64,000 nucleotides of DNA from Glebionis coronaria (Eukaryota; Streptophyta; Magnoliopsida; Asterales; Asteraceae). The DNA is taken from positions 297,348,364 through 297,412,363 of the forward strand of contig CM046877.1 of assembly GCA_025667525.1 (NCBI GenBank). Direction: 5' to 3'. The notes under the pieces were generated by a model. That model ran no database searches, was not told the DNA's origin, and was given only the letters and a program-made list of their open reading frames with translations. Every line of letters begins with the position of its first letter. Positions within the stretch are counted from its first letter, which is position 1. The position numbers and the translations under genes were made by a program. Positions 1-10,442 of the stretch are shown piece after piece.

Positions 1-595
1 AACTTCGAATGTTTTAATACAAGCTCATGACCGAGAAATGTTAATTTCTCGTTATGAGGATAAGTTATCATAAAAGATAATCTTTCCTTTATTTGAAGTT
101 CGAGTTACATTCTGACATTTAACTGTAAGTCATTGTGCATGAGCTTAAAACCTTTGAATGTTTTTTATATAAGCTCATGCCCGAGAAAAATTAATTTCTC
201 GTTGTAAGGATAAGTTTATCATCGGCGATAAACTTTCCTACCTTTGAAGAACAGGGCATAAACTGTAATGTGATTATACGCCATTGTTCATGAGCTTAAA
301 AACGTTGAATGTTTTTAATATAAGCTCATGCCCGAGAAAAATTAATTTCTCGTTGTAAGGATAAGTGTATCATCAGCGATAAACTTTCCTTTCTTTTGAG
401 AGCGAGTTACAGTATGTTATGTGACTGTAAGTCCTATACACGAGCTTAAAACCGTTGAATGGTTTTAGTGTAAGCTCGTGTCCGAGAAAACTTAATTTCT
501 CGTTGTGAGGGTAAGTTATCGTTGACGAGATAAGCTTCCCTTTCTCTGAAGTTCGGGTCATAGACTGTGATTTGAATGTGAGCCACGAGTTAAGC
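1..595. repeat. About 150-bp palindrome-rich tandem array downstream of the A ORF
   Basis: Four units with a period near 150 bp can be followed by the recurring block aagctcatg-ccgagaaa-ttaatttctcg at about 21, 171, 323 and 472. Each unit holds three inverted repeats: gagaaa/tttctc around a TTAA centre, a gtttatc/gataaac stem, and a longer aagctcatg/catgagctt pair. The array lies directly 3' of the ORF on the minus strand and continues past the left edge. The same array follows the ORF of element B at 32523-33700, so it belongs to the element family and is not a random local satellite. Confidence 0.85.
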
Positions 596-2536
596 TTAAC
601 CATGAATTCCCTGAGACACTTGTTTCTCTGATATCTGCTTCTTCAGCAACCAAACCCTGAGAGTATCCTTTGTTGAACAGTATACAATGATTGAACCGCT
701 TCGTTCTTTTGGAACATCAACTTTGGTACCTGCATTCTCATTAGGAATTTGCATGCTTTGACGTTGGTTAGCGATATCATATATAGAAGCACATGGGGGT
801 TCACAGTTGGCTTTACTTGTGTCAGAAACGACCTGAGTAGATGAGTCACTTATCTTAGCTGGCAAACGTTTCCTTTTATAGAAAACCCTAAGTTTAGGCT
901 TAAGTAAAGTATCATCTTTATCAATTTCCTCCCTAGTAGTCTTAGTAGAATCGGAGACTATCCTAGTTAAAGGGCACTCGTTTCCTACAAGAGTGAAAGT
1001 TCTACCAGTGGGGCGCCAAACTTTACCAAAGGGTTTGATTTTAGCTATCCACTGGGACTTAATTCTAGCACGAGAGTTCACCTCATCAAGTAATTTCTTG
1101 ACACAAGAATCATGATTTGCCGTAAAGACACATCTTCTACATGTTTTACAAGTATCATATTTAATGTCCGAGTATTTCCTAGATGATTGATCGATGCTCC
1201 TAGGAGATGACATGCTACGGTTAGCAGTGTTGGGTAATCTAGAAGGCATCTTACTAGGATTGACATTGCTATCTCTTACATGTGTATTTTGCATAACTTC
1301 CCTTAGACCAGATTTATGGAAAACGTCATTTGAACTAGTTCTAGACGTGGTCTTGGTATTTTTAGGGAAAATAGAGGCAATCATGTGATTAGGTCTTGCC
1401 AAAGCTGTTTTGATCACATTGGGCCTAGTTGCTGGAGTGACTGGTCTAGGAAAATGAACCAAATCAACTTGGGAGGCAAACCGCGGTCTCGAGGATTGTG
1501 GTCGCTCGGATCTAAATGCAGTAGGTTGTCTGACGAACTGATTTGTAGGCGGTTTCCCCAAGATTGATGGTTTTTCAAGCTTAGTGTCCACACTAGGTCC
1601 TCTACTTTTCCTTAACTCGTTTTTCAATGCGGCTATAGCAAAGACCTTTTCCTGTACTTGATCCTTTAATGTCTGATTCTCTTTAAGCACTCTATCTTGG
1701 GATGCCAATTTAGACTCTAGTAACTGAATTTGTTTCAAAAGAGTATCCTTTTCAGCTTTAGAATCTAAAACTTTTTGATCCAATTTTCTTTCAAGAACAA
1801 CGTTTGACTTTTCAAGTTTTTCAAAATATGTTTCAAATTTGTCCGTTTTCTTAGAAAATTCAAGTTTGGCATCCTCAAGATCTTTTGATTGTTGAGCTAC
1901 AATCGTTTCTAGCTCTCTAATCTTGGAATCAGAAGCAGTCACTGAAGCAGTTATAAGACAATTATCATGATGTTTAGCATTTTGAACACTTTCTCCCCCA
2001 TTATGACTCACATCGGATGAATCAGAAGTGGTATTGCTATCACTCTTCTCCATCCTATGTTTGTCATAATTAAGTTCAGAATGCTCAATCTGCGGCATGT
2101 CATCAGCATATACATCATAAACTACATTACATTGTACCATGTTTGCGGGCTCTTCGTCATAAACGGGTAAGATGTGATCAAGAGAGATCTCGTAAACATT
2201 CCCTGACGTGCCACTGGTATCATGTTGTTCTCCTAATTCCGTGCTCTTGCCATCGTTAGGCTCTAAGTTGTCAACCATATGATCATTCTCCTCTTGCATT
2301 TGCATCATAGATTCTTGCAGTCCATAATCACACGCTTGCTGAAGTCGAGATCTTGCATAAATCGAAGACGAGACCGATGTCATGAGTTTCAATATGGTAC
2401 CACGGAAATCTCGAAGCTCGGTATGTGTATCTCGAAGAAATGATTGGCAAATCACTGAACTTTCAGACTTGATGATATTGAATTGAAGGAAAGGCCTGAG
2501 TTGTGTCACAAGAGTCTGATAAGCAAGGGTCGATTC
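596..2536 (-). CDS. Gag-like ORF of element A, C-terminal 646 residues
   Basis: The reading frame continues from the N-terminal 81 codons at 11957-11715 across the copia insertion; before insertion the ORF would be about 727 codons with no stop. Visible parts, numbered on the full ORF, are an acidic Asn/Ser-rich stretch (about 100-280), a long coiled coil with heptad Leu/Lys/Glu (about 285-390), a basic Ser/Pro/Arg-rich linker, a Cys/His cluster CKTCRRCVFTANHDSC (about 543-558), and a WRPTGRTFTLVG motif. I remember the linker and these motifs from the Gag-to-protease region of composite-family copia polyproteins. There is no CCHC knuckle, protease, RT or integrase. The frame closes at 596-598 and the repeat array follows. 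The homologous ORF in B is broken by several stops, so A is the better-preserved copy. Its likely role is a structural Gag-type protein; this is inferred and the exact function is unknown. Confidence 0.75.
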   Translation of the reverse strand, partial: ESTLAYQTLVTQLRPFLQFNIIKSESSVICQSFLRDTHTELRDFRGTILKLMTSVSSSIYARSRLQQACDYGLQESMMQMQEENDHMVDNLEPNDGKSTELGEQHDTSGTSGNVYEISLDHILPVYDEEPANMVQCNVVYDVYADDMPQIEHSELNYDKHRMEKSDSNTTSDSSDVSHNGGESVQNAKHHDNCLITASVTASDSKIRELETIVAQQSKDLEDAKLEFSKKTDKFETYFEKLEKSNVVLERKLDQKVLDSKAEKDTLLKQIQLLESKLASQDRVLKENQTLKDQVQEKVFAIAALKNELRKSRGPSVDTKLEKPSILGKPPTNQFVRQPTAFRSERPQSSRPRFASQVDLVHFPRPVTPATRPNVIKTALARPNHMIASIFPKNTKTTSRTSSNDVFHKSGLREVMQNTHVRDSNVNPSKMPSRLPNTANRSMSSPRSIDQSSRKYSDIKYDTCKTCRRCVFTANHDSCVKKLLDEVNSRARIKSQWIAKIKPFGKVWRPTGRTFTLVGNECPLTRIVSDSTKTTREEIDKDDTLLKPKLRVFYKRKRLPAKISDSSTQVVSDTSKANCEPPCASIYDIANQRQSMQIPNENAGTKVDVPKERSGSIIVYCSTKDTLRVWLLKKQISEKQVSQGIHG

Positions 2537-2541
2537 AGAGT

Positions 2542-3813
2542 TGTTAATGCAATAATGACTAAAAACGTTACTTGCATTTTTCGGTCTTGCTTAGTTTTGA
2601 TTACGACAATATGTAAAAACAAGCATTTACGAAAACAACGAAAAACGAATTCTTGAGTTCAAGTATTTTTCATTTTACCCATTTTCACTTAAGGTATGGA
2701 TAAACAAGTACTAACCTTAATCAAGTGATCAAGTGATTTAATCTTTTCTTAAAACTCACTTTTTATTAAAAGTGACAAGTTTTTATTAAACTTTATTTTT
2801 AAGAAAATGTTTTATTAAATTAATTATTTGAAATTTGAAAATGGCATATTCTTATTCTGTTAAGAATATCCTTTCAGGATATTTTTATACCCAGATAAGA
2901 CCTCCACCACTAAAGGACAAAAATGAGCGGAGTCTAGTCCGGCGGTACCTTAGCGCCTAGGCGGTACCTTATCGATAAGGTACCGCGGGCTGTGATAAGG
3001 TACCGTGGGCAGAACTAGCCGTTGGCTCCTTTGTCCTTTAAATAGTTGGCCATTCTCAGCTTTTCACCTCACCTCTTTTGCACATTCATTTCCAGATTCA
3101 AACCCCTTCTTTAATCACTCAAAACTTTGATCATTTGTTTGATTATTACTTGTTTAAGAAGTGAATCTTGTTCTTCCATCTCTTCCTCTCCAAGTGCAAA
3201 GAGAAGAACACTATCCTAGTGAAGTGTTGAGTCCACCACCAAAGATCCATTGAAGATCAGTTTTTATATATTTGTAGTTGTGTCATAGTTGTGAAGATCC
3301 AAGTAGTTGTGTCTATTTGGAAGTTTTGTATGTACTAAGTATAGTTGTGTAGATTGGTCCTAGCTACGATTAGGGCTCGACTTTTAGCTTAGAGTCGGAA
3401 ATTGGTTAAGCGACGTGTACAGTTTTCTCCACCATAAGGAGCTTGTTGTGTAGTGAACTCTCGAGTAAGGAGTACTCGAGGAGTGGAGTAGGAACTAGGA
3501 GTGAGCTTCGTTGCCGAACCACTATAAATCCTTGGTGTTCGGTTTGATCTTTCTTTACCCTTAACTCTTTACATTCTTTATTCTTTTTGCATATACATGT
3601 GTTAATATTAGATTAGCTACACTATCATTCTTTATTCTTTTTGGATATATTTTTGTTAGTATTAGTTTAGCTACACTATCATTGTTCATATTGTGCATAG
3701 GAAGATTTCACATATTTCCTCAAGCCTAAGTTTTTTTGAAAAAGGATTTTTGGAAACCATATTTTAACAAGTAAATTTTAAGAAACTATTCAACCCCCCT
3801 TCTAGTTTCTACA
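2542..3813 (+). repeat. 5' LTR of the SIRE-like copia element
   Basis: It runs from TGTTAATG to TTCTACA. A TTTAAATA TATA-like box is at about 3038-3045, just after the nested hairpin module at 2941-3006. The primer site follows after 2 bases. It is nearly identical to 10443-11714. Confidence 0.92.
2941..3006. repeat. Nested hairpin module, copy 1 (5' LTR)
   Basis: Two forward arms (GCGGTACCTTA at 2942 and 2961) are followed by two reverse arms (TAAGGTACCGC at 2976 and TAAGGTACCG at 2996). The inner pair forms a perfect 26-bp palindrome with a TCGA centre. It sits about 30-100 bp upstream of the TATA-like box, so it could be a U3 promoter element. Confidence 0.88.
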
Positions 3814-3815
3814 AT

Positions 3816-3827
3816 TGGTATCAGAGC
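3816..3827 (+). other. Primer-binding site, initiator Met tRNA type
   Basis: TGGTATCAGAGC starts 2 bases after the 5' LTR. This is the standard complement to the 3' end of plant initiator Met tRNA used by copia elements. Confidence 0.9.
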
Positions 3828-3880
3828 GGGTTGCTCAAGAATTTTTAAAGTATATTGTATTTTAAAACTTGAATCGATCT

Positions 3881-5881
3881 ATGGATTCCAACAAGTACCT
3901 AGAAGGGCAATCTATGCAAAGACCACCACTTTTTGAAACCGATAGTTTTATTTATTGGAAAAATAGATTTGAAACTTATGTGAAATCAAAAGATTTAGAT
4001 CTTTGGCATGTTATTACTAATGGTGACTTTTTACCCTTTCAATTTAATGAAGTTTCTAAAACAAAAGAATTAGTCACTTTTGACAAAGCTAATGATGATA
4101 CTAAAAAGAAACTTTCAAAAAATAATGAGGCTAAAATGGTGATTTATAATGCTTTACCTAAGAAAGAGTATGAAATAATTTTTATGTGTGAAACCGCTAA
4201 AGATATTTGGAACACTCTTTTAGTAACTCACCAAGGTAATAGCCAAGTCAAAGAAAGTAAAATCGATCTTCTTGTCCAACAATATGAACAATTTGTCATC
4301 TTAGAAGATAAAACTATTGATAGTGCATTTGCTAGGTTTAACACCATTATTACTAGTCTAAAAGAACTTGATGAAGGTTTTTCTATCAAGAACAATGTTA
4401 GGAAGTTTCTAAGGGCCTTACATCCAAAGTGGAGAGCAAAAGTCACGGCTATTGAAGAGTCGAAAGATCTCTCAACTTTGTCACTCGATGAACTCATAGG
4501 AAACTTGAAGGTTCATGAGATGATAATTTTGAAGGACTCGGAATTAGTAAAAACCAAGAGTGAAAGGAAATCTCTTGCACTTAAAGCCAAGAAGGCACAA
4601 AGTGACCATGATAGTTCCTCGGAGAGTGATGACGAGGAGTATTCATTGGCGGTGAGAGATTTCAAGAAGTTCTTCAAGAGACGAGGTCAACACGTTAGGC
4701 AACCAAACTATGACAAGAAACCATTGTCAAAGAATCGGTTTGTCAAGAACGAAAAAGGTGATAGGAGTTGCTTTAGATGTGGTGATCCAAATCACTTCAT
4801 TGGTGATTGTCCAAAGCCCGCTCGTGATAAGAACCACACGGCATTCGTTAGTGGCGCTTGGAGCGATAGCGGTGAAGATGATGATGACAACCCCAAAGAG
4901 GAGAAATGTCTTATGGCTCACACTTCTAAAGAGGTACATTCCGAAACCGAATATTATAGCAATGATAGTTCCACTTTAGATGATATTGAATTTGAAGGCA
5001 AATATGATAGCTTACACAAACTTAGTCTTAAATTCATAGAAAAGAATAAAACCTTAAAATCAACCAAAACTAAGCTTGATAATGAGATCAATGAACTTAG
5101 GGAGAAATTGGCTATACTTGAGAAAAACAAAGAGGTTGATTTAGGTTGCTTGAGTTGTGAGAAACTTAGATTAGAGAATGATGATCTCAAGAGCACCTCC
5201 ATTAAATTGGAAAAGTTCATGAAAGGTACTAGTGCTCTTGATGATATGTTAAACAAACAAGTTCATTCTAAGGAAAAACTTGGTCTAGGTTTTAACTCAA
5301 ATGAAGCCTCAACTAGTGAACCAAAACAAGTCAGGTTTTCACAGAAAACACTTTCTGGACGCGGTTCCACATTGTATGGCGCGGTTCCTTATCGCTATGG
5401 AACCGCGGCCATAGTTAAGGTACCGCGGCCAGAAGTTGATTTTTGTGAAAACTCTGAACTTTCTGAAAAATCTAAGTTAAATGAAAAACCAAAGCATCTT
5501 ACTGTTAATAAGGTTCAATTACCCATACTTGACGACAATGCTATTAGTAAGTTCTATAAGCCGTTAAGTAAACCTCTCATGGGAAATAGAAGTTTATCTA
5601 GATTATCCTCTACTCCACCTAGAGTACGGAATGAGTCTAAGCCTAGAAGTAGAACGACAACTCCTACAAGGGATAATCAAAACAACTCACGAACTAGAAG
5701 TAAAACTCCAACACCTAGAAAGAATGATAATAACTCTAAACCTAGATCAAACACACCTAGGAGAAGTACTAAAACAACAAAATGGTTACATGAACTACTG
5801 CCCTCCTCCATTTTGTTCTCCATGGGGAATCCCCACCTCATTCATGCATCCCAACCAAATGCAAGGGATGTTTGGAACTAA
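3881..5881 (+). CDS. gag: Gag of the SIRE-like copia element
   Basis: I start at the ATG at 3881; the frame opens 12 bases earlier only with a TTG. The order is an N-terminal DUF4219-like segment, a UBN2-type copia Gag domain (about residues 70-220), an acidic Ser-rich stretch, a CCHC knuckle [14 protein letters not shown] (about 297-310), a coiled coil with Lys/Glu/Leu heptads (about 380-460), and a basic Arg/Ser/Thr/Pro-rich tail. Its family role is the capsid-forming, RNA-binding shell of the virus-like particle in the cytoplasm. A nested hairpin module lies in frame at about residues 494-515 (5360-5432). The last 30 or so residues look frame-shifted, since another frame over 5780-5921 reads a more plausible Pro/Tyr/Met-rich Gag tail. 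A TAA closes the frame at 5879 and a further in-frame TAG comes before the protease. Confidence 0.88.
   Translation: MDSNKYLEGQSMQRPPLFETDSFIYWKNRFETYVKSKDLDLWHVITNGDFLPFQFNEVSKTKELVTFDKANDDTKKKLSKNNEAKMVIYNALPKKEYEIIFMCETAKDIWNTLLVTHQGNSQVKESKIDLLVQQYEQFVILEDKTIDSAFARFNTIITSLKELDEGFSIKNNVRKFLRALHPKWRAKVTAIEESKDLSTLSLDELIGNLKVHEMIILKDSELVKTKSERKSLALKAKKAQSDHDSSSESDDEEYSLAVRDFKKFFKRRGQHVRQPNYDKKPLSKNRFVKNEKGDRSCFRCGDPNHFIGDCPKPARDKNHTAFVSGAWSDSGEDDDDNPKEEKCLMAHTSKEVHSETEYYSNDSSTLDDIEFEGKYDSLHKLSLKFIEKNKTLKSTKTKLDNEINELREKLAILEKNKEVDLGCLSCEKLRLENDDLKSTSIKLEKFMKGTSALDDMLNKQVHSKEKLGLGFNSNEASTSEPKQVRFSQKTLSGRGSTLYGAVPYRYGTAAIVKVPRPEVDFCENSELSEKSKLNEKPKHLTVNKVQLPILDDNAISKFYKPLSKPLMGNRSLSRLSSTPPRVRNESKPRSRTTTPTRDNQNNSRTRSKTPTPRKNDNNSKPRSNTPRRSTKTTKWLHELLPSSILFSMGNPHLIHASQPNARDVWN
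5360..5432. repeat. Nested hairpin module, copy 2 (inside gag)
   Basis: It has the same forward-forward-reverse-reverse plan as the LTR copy: GCGGTTCC at about 5360 and 5381, GGAACCGC at about 5399, TTAAGGTACCGC at about 5416. The arms have TT/AA in place of TA/TA at the centre, so pairing in the inner stem is kept. It is translated as part of Gag without breaking the frame. Confidence 0.82.
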
Positions 5882-5947
5882 CAATTTTGGACCCATGAGA
5901 TATTGGGGACCAAATGTTTGATCTTGTGTATTGTTACCTAGATATGC

Positions 5948-6484
5948 TTGGGAATTGATTTGGAGCCCGATGAGTGGATTAAGGATAGTGGATGTTCTAA
6001 ACACATGACGGGTAATCGAAGTTTGTTCTCGCATTACAAAGCATATGATGGAGGTAACGTCACATTCGCTAGTAGTCTACGTGGTAATATCATTGGCAAA
6101 GGTACGGTTTCTCTTGACTCCATGACCATTGAAAATGTTGAGCACGTAGATAACTTAGGTTTTAACCTTTTAAGTATAGGTCAAATTTGTGATAATAAGT
6201 GTAAGGTCATCTTTTCGGAACATGACAGTGAAATCGTAAAAGATGGAAAAGTCATTGGAAAAGGTGTTAGAAAGCATGGGCTTTATGTCATGAAGGTTAA
6301 TAAGAAGTCAAAATACAACATATGTCTTGCGACTATAGATGATAGTTCTACCCTTTGGCATAGGAGATTAGGACACGCTAATATGCGTTTAATTCAATCT
6401 TTAGTCTCTAAGGAGTTGGTAAGACACCTCCCCAAGATTAAGTTTGATAGTCACTTTTGTGATGCTTGCAAAGTTGGAAAGTAA
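5948..6484 (+). pseudogene. pol: Aspartic protease and integrase N-terminus of the copia Pol (stop-interrupted)
   Basis: It is in the same frame as gag. The retropepsin active-site motif DSGCSKHM (about residues 14-21 of this segment) follows WIKD. Further on is the GAG_pre-integrase zinc-binding segment, with LWHRRLGHAN and a later CDACK (H-H-C-C set). In copia elements the protease cuts the Gag-Pol precursor and the zinc region starts integrase. The segment ends in a TAA at 6482-6484 where related proteins have Gln (CAA), so a C-to-T change is the simplest cause. The frame then continues in the integrase core. Confidence 0.85.
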
Positions 6485-6511
6485 GTTCACTCAAGTCACA
6501 AAGCCAAGAAT

Positions 6512-6976
6512 TTGGTTTCGACCTCTCGGTGCTTAGAGCTCCTACATATGGATCTCTTTGGACCTTCCGCCATACGGAGTTATGGAGGTAACCTTTATAC
6601 CCTAGTTATAGTTGACGACTATTCTAGATTCACTTGGACTAGATTTTTGGCATCTAAGAATGAATCTTTCGATCACTTCGAAATCTTTAGTCGGAGAATT
6701 CAAAATTAACTAGGATGTTCAATTGTTTCTATTAGGACGGATCATGGTAGGGAATTTGATAATGAAGTGCAATTTGGTGCCTTTTGTGAAGCTCATGGTA
6801 TTACCCATAACTTCTCGGCTCCTCGCACTCCACAATCAAATGGGGTAGTTGAAAGGAAGAATAGGACTCTCCAAGAGATGAGTAGGACGATGTTAAACGA
6901 GCAATCTTTGCCTCAAAAGTTTTGGTGCAATGCCGTGGATACATCGACTTATATTCTCAACCGAATTCTTATTTGA
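6512..6976 (+). pseudogene. pol: Integrase catalytic core of the copia element (stop-interrupted)
   Basis: Motifs of the rve integrase core are in order: HMDLFGP (first catalytic Asp), RTDHGREFDN (second Asp), and RTPQSNGVVERKNRT (catalytic Glu in VVER). The reading frame is broken by TAA at 6707-6709, between the first and second catalytic Asp, and by TGA at 6974-6976 after NRILI. Both stops can be explained by single base changes, and the TGA by CGA to TGA at a CpG. Integrase would insert element cDNA into the host genome; this copy cannot make the full protein. Confidence 0.85.
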
Positions 6977-7036
6977 CCCTTTCTAGGAAAGACCCCCTAT
7001 GAGATTCTTAAAGGTAAGAAACCCTCATTAGAATAC

Positions 7037-8980
7037 TTGAGGGTGTTTGGAAGCAAGTGCCTTATCCTCAACACCAAAGACTACCTTACCAAGTTTGACC
7101 CAAAGTCTTACGAAGGTATCCTTTTAGGTTATTCCCAAACTAGTAAGGCCTACATAGTCCTAAATAGAACCTCAGGGGTTACTGAAGAATCACTCAACGT
7201 AACCTTTGATGAAACCCCTCCTTCACCCAAGACACCACCATTGGTTGATGATGACTTGGATGAATTAGAAGTAGTTAAAGCCAAAGAGGTTAGAAAAATA
7301 GGAGTTGAAGACCTTAGTGTTGAAAAGGAAGTAAACATTAAGGAGTCTAGGGATCATACTCTCAATAATGTCATTGGTGACTTAAATCAAAGGACCCTAA
7401 GATCTCAAGTCCAAAACCAAAGCAACTTCTTTTGTTTTGTCTCCTTGATTGAACCAAAGAATGTTAAGGAAGCTTTGACGGATGAGAGTTGGGTCATTGC
7501 GATGCAAGAAGAATTGAATCAATTCGTTGCCAATGATGTTTGGGAACTTGTTCCTCCACCTAGAAGTTCTACCATTATAGGAACCAAATGGGTATTTAGG
7601 AATAAGCTAGATGAGAATGGTGTTGTGTCTCGTAACAAGGCTAGACTTGTAGCTCAAGGCTATAATCAACAAGAAGGGATTGATTATGACGAGACATATA
7701 CACCGGTAGCTAGATTAGAATCAATTAGAATCCTTTTAGTCTACGCTTGTGCCTTAGATATTAAGCTTCAACAAATGGATGTAAAGAGTGCATTTCTTAA
7801 CGGTTTGATAAATGAGGAGGTATATGTGGCTCAACCTCCCGGCTTCATTGATTTTGAGAAACCGAACCATGTTTACAAGCTTAAGAAAGCACTTTATGGA
7901 CTCAAACAAGCACCAAAAGCTTGGTATGATAGACTTAAAGCGTTTCTTGTTAAACATGAGTATACCATGGGAATGGTAGACAATACACTCTTTACAAAGA
8001 AGAAAGGTTCTCACCTCATAATCGTACAAATATATGTTGATGACATTATATTTGGCTCAACTTGTCAAGAATTGTGTGATGACTTTGCCAAAATCATGCA
8101 TGATGAGTTTGAAATGAGTATGATGGGAGAACTTAACTTCTTTTTAGGACTCCAAATTAAACAAATGGACGATGGTATTTTCTTTAGTCAATCTAAGTAC
8201 GCTAAAGAAATGCTAAAGAAATTTGGATTATTAGAATCTAGACCAATGAAGACCCCTATGGCCTCGGATACTAAACTCACCGTAGATGATGATTGTGAGT
8301 CGGTAGACAACACCAAATATAGAGGTATGATTGGTAGTTTGTTGTACCTTACGGCAAGTCGACCGGATATCATGTTTAGTGTTTGCCTTTGTGCTCGCTT
8401 CCAAGAGGCTCCCAAAACCTCTCACCTTGAAGCGGTTAAGCGTATCTTCCGATACATTAAAGGCACTATACATTTAGGATTATGGTATCCTAAAGGGACC
8501 GGTGTAGAAACCATTGTCTACGCGGACTCGGATCATGCGGGAGACTATGTGGACCGGAAAAGCACTAGTGGAGTTTGTACCTTCATGGGTTGTTGTTTAA
8601 CTTCTTGGTTCTCCAAGAAACAAACCGCTCTTGCGATATCCACCACGGAAGCCGAGTATGTGAGTGCCAGAAAAGCATGCCAACAAGCTCTATGGATGAA
8701 GCAAGCACTTGTTGATTACGGGATTTCTCTTGATGATGTTCCCATCATGTGCGATAATAAAGGCGCTATAGACCTAAGCAAGAATCCCGTGCAACATTCG
8801 CGAACCAAACACATAGAAATTAGACACCATTTCCTTAGGGATAATGTTCAAAAGGGGAACATTACTATTGAAAAGGTGCCCTCCGAGGACAACTTAGCCG
8901 ATATCTTCACTAAGACACTTAAGAGGGAACCTTTTTATTACTTGCGTCTAGGTCTAGGATTAATGGAACATCTTCCTTAA
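7037..8980 (+). CDS. pol: Reverse transcriptase and RNase H of the copia element
   Basis: This 647-codon frame is open to its natural stop at 8980. It starts with the copia integrase C-terminal region (LRVFGSKC, then a Pro-rich linker). The RT domain (about residues 155-400) has WVFRNKLDENG, KARLVAQG, QMDVKSAFLNG, and the catalytic IYVDD motif at about 8030-8044. RNase H follows with YADSDHAGD, the STTEAEY motif and CDNKGAIDLS. Together they copy genomic RNA into DNA in the virus-like particle. The N-terminal start is only the first methionine after the stop at 6976, so this is the end of a longer Pol and not a separate gene. It is the best-preserved part of the element. Confidence 0.9.
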   Translation: MRVFGSKCLILNTKDYLTKFDPKSYEGILLGYSQTSKAYIVLNRTSGVTEESLNVTFDETPPSPKTPPLVDDDLDELEVVKAKEVRKIGVEDLSVEKEVNIKESRDHTLNNVIGDLNQRTLRSQVQNQSNFFCFVSLIEPKNVKEALTDESWVIAMQEELNQFVANDVWELVPPPRSSTIIGTKWVFRNKLDENGVVSRNKARLVAQGYNQQEGIDYDETYTPVARLESIRILLVYACALDIKLQQMDVKSAFLNGLINEEVYVAQPPGFIDFEKPNHVYKLKKALYGLKQAPKAWYDRLKAFLVKHEYTMGMVDNTLFTKKKGSHLIIVQIYVDDIIFGSTCQELCDDFAKIMHDEFEMSMMGELNFFLGLQIKQMDDGIFFSQSKYAKEMLKKFGLLESRPMKTPMASDTKLTVDDDCESVDNTKYRGMIGSLLYLTASRPDIMFSVCLCARFQEAPKTSHLEAVKRIFRYIKGTIHLGLWYPKGTGVETIVYADSDHAGDYVDRKSTSGVCTFMGCCLTSWFSKKQTALAISTTEAEYVSARKACQQALWMKQALVDYGISLDDVPIMCDNKGAIDLSKNPVQHSRTKHIEIRHHFLRDNVQKGNITIEKVPSEDNLADIFTKTLKREPFYYLRLGLGLMEHLP

Positions 8981-10428
8981 TTTCCTTTCTTCTTGTGTGT
9001 TTTCTATTACCACTTTGAGTCCTTGAGTCTTTTAAGATTCTTTTGAAAAATCTTCTCATCTTCCTTCAAAACTCTCAAAGTCTCTTTCTAAAATGGTTGA
9101 GAAATTCGTTTGACATTGTTAATTCAATCTAAAAACGATTTTTCATAGATTCTCGCTATTAATATAGAGCTTACATAATTCATATGTATGATTCTATCAA
9201 ACATAGCAAGAACAAGATTGAATCATGGAGGATCATTCTGTCATGACTTAAGGTCTTGTCTTACACACCTCCTACATTGATTTTTTTAATCCATGTATTT
9301 TGGTCAAATCTCTATTTGGTAAGTTTGCATATGTTTTCTTTGTCTATCTTTGCTTTTAAGCATATCCCTATGATAAGTTAGACTAGAAAAATAAGATTTG
9401 CTGAAAAATCTTCCTCCAAACACCAAACCCTGCTTCTGCAGGCGGTTCCTTATGTGAACCACGGTACCTTATTGATAAGGTACCGCCACCCTAGATAAGG
9501 AACCGCCTACAGTGGGCTTCCTTTTCGGGTTTTTGTCTGAAACTCCAGATTTGCTCCAACCTTTTTGAGAATCTTTGTTTCAAACCCTTTGTCCACCCCA
9601 AAAATACCCTAAGCCTTCCCTATTTAAACCATAAGCATTTTGCATTACTTCACATCCAAAATGTCTTATTCTCCCAATGAAAGCCTTGAAAATCTCCTCC
9701 ATTTTCTCCAATTGCTTTCAATCCAAACCCACCCAAGAACACTCTTAATCACATTTCTCCTACCAAGAATGTTGATTGTGGAACTTCTTTTCTTCCACCA
9801 CCACCCTTTAGTGTTCTTCCTCCTTCTCATGATAATGTCATGCACCATGGAACATATTGTCATTGTTGTCAATATCAACATCTTGCTATGGCACACATCT
9901 ATGAGGAGTTGAGCTACATCAAGAGTCTCTTAATCAAGCCTCCTCTTCACTTTGATTATGAGATCTCCAACAAGCCACCACCACCACCCTCTGCTATTAC
10001 ATTGTCTTTCATATAAGCATTGATTGCTTATCCTCAGACACCAAATTCAAGCAAATCTTAGAATTCTAGAATAACTAGGATTAGATTTATGCTTTTGGCT
10101 TGTTTCTTTTTCCATACTTCTTTGTATGATGTTTCTTTAGTAACCTATCTTGGATCTTTGTTTTTCTTCTCTTTTTTTTGTGACCTATTGCTATATATTG
10201 TTGGTTGTTTCTTTTGTTCAACTAACCCTTTTATGTAGCTTGTCACATATCTCGATTCCTCGGTGCCCCAAGCTAGGGGGAGTAAGCACCAAGGGGGAGT
10301 CTTTGCAAAGTCCGTTTCTTCAACACCGGATTACGCAATCTTTTTGCTTCGACAAAGCGGGAGAAATGAATGAACTCGTCTTCGAAAATCTTGTTTTTGT
10401 GTGATTGAGTTTATGTATTATCGGAATC
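8981..10428 (+). other. 3' internal region of the copia element (env-like slot, no intact ORF)
   Basis: There are about 1.45 kb between the Pol stop and the polypurine tract. SIRE relatives often carry an env-like ORF here. I see only short frames (for example 90 codons at 9640-9912) with hydrophobic composition but no motif I recognise. The interval contains a nested hairpin module (9435-9512) and GGGGGAG runs at about 10274 and 10294 that resemble the true polypurine tract. Confidence 0.55.
9435..9512. repeat. Nested hairpin module, copy 3 (3' internal region)
   Basis: The outer arms are GGCGGTTCCTTAT (9441) and ATAAGGAACCGCC (about 9495). The inner arms are CGGTACCTTAT (about 9462) and ATAAGGTACCG (about 9475). 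Outer and inner pairs differ from each other (TT/AA versus TA/TA) but each is self-complementary. The outer stem extends into CTGCA/TACAG with one mismatch. Confidence 0.88.
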
Positions 10429-10442
10429 AAAAAGGGGGAGAT
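10429..10442 (+). other. Polypurine tract of the copia element
   Basis: AAAAAGGGGGAG followed by AT lies directly before the TG of the 3' LTR and would prime plus-strand DNA synthesis. Confidence 0.88.

Noticed and set aside
9640..9912. Possible env-like protein of the copia element
   Set aside because: Only 90 codons, no signal peptide or transmembrane pattern I trust, and frames around it are closed.
10150..10404. 84-codon ORF before the copia polypurine tract
   Set aside because: Hydrophobic T-rich translation with no homology; likely chance.
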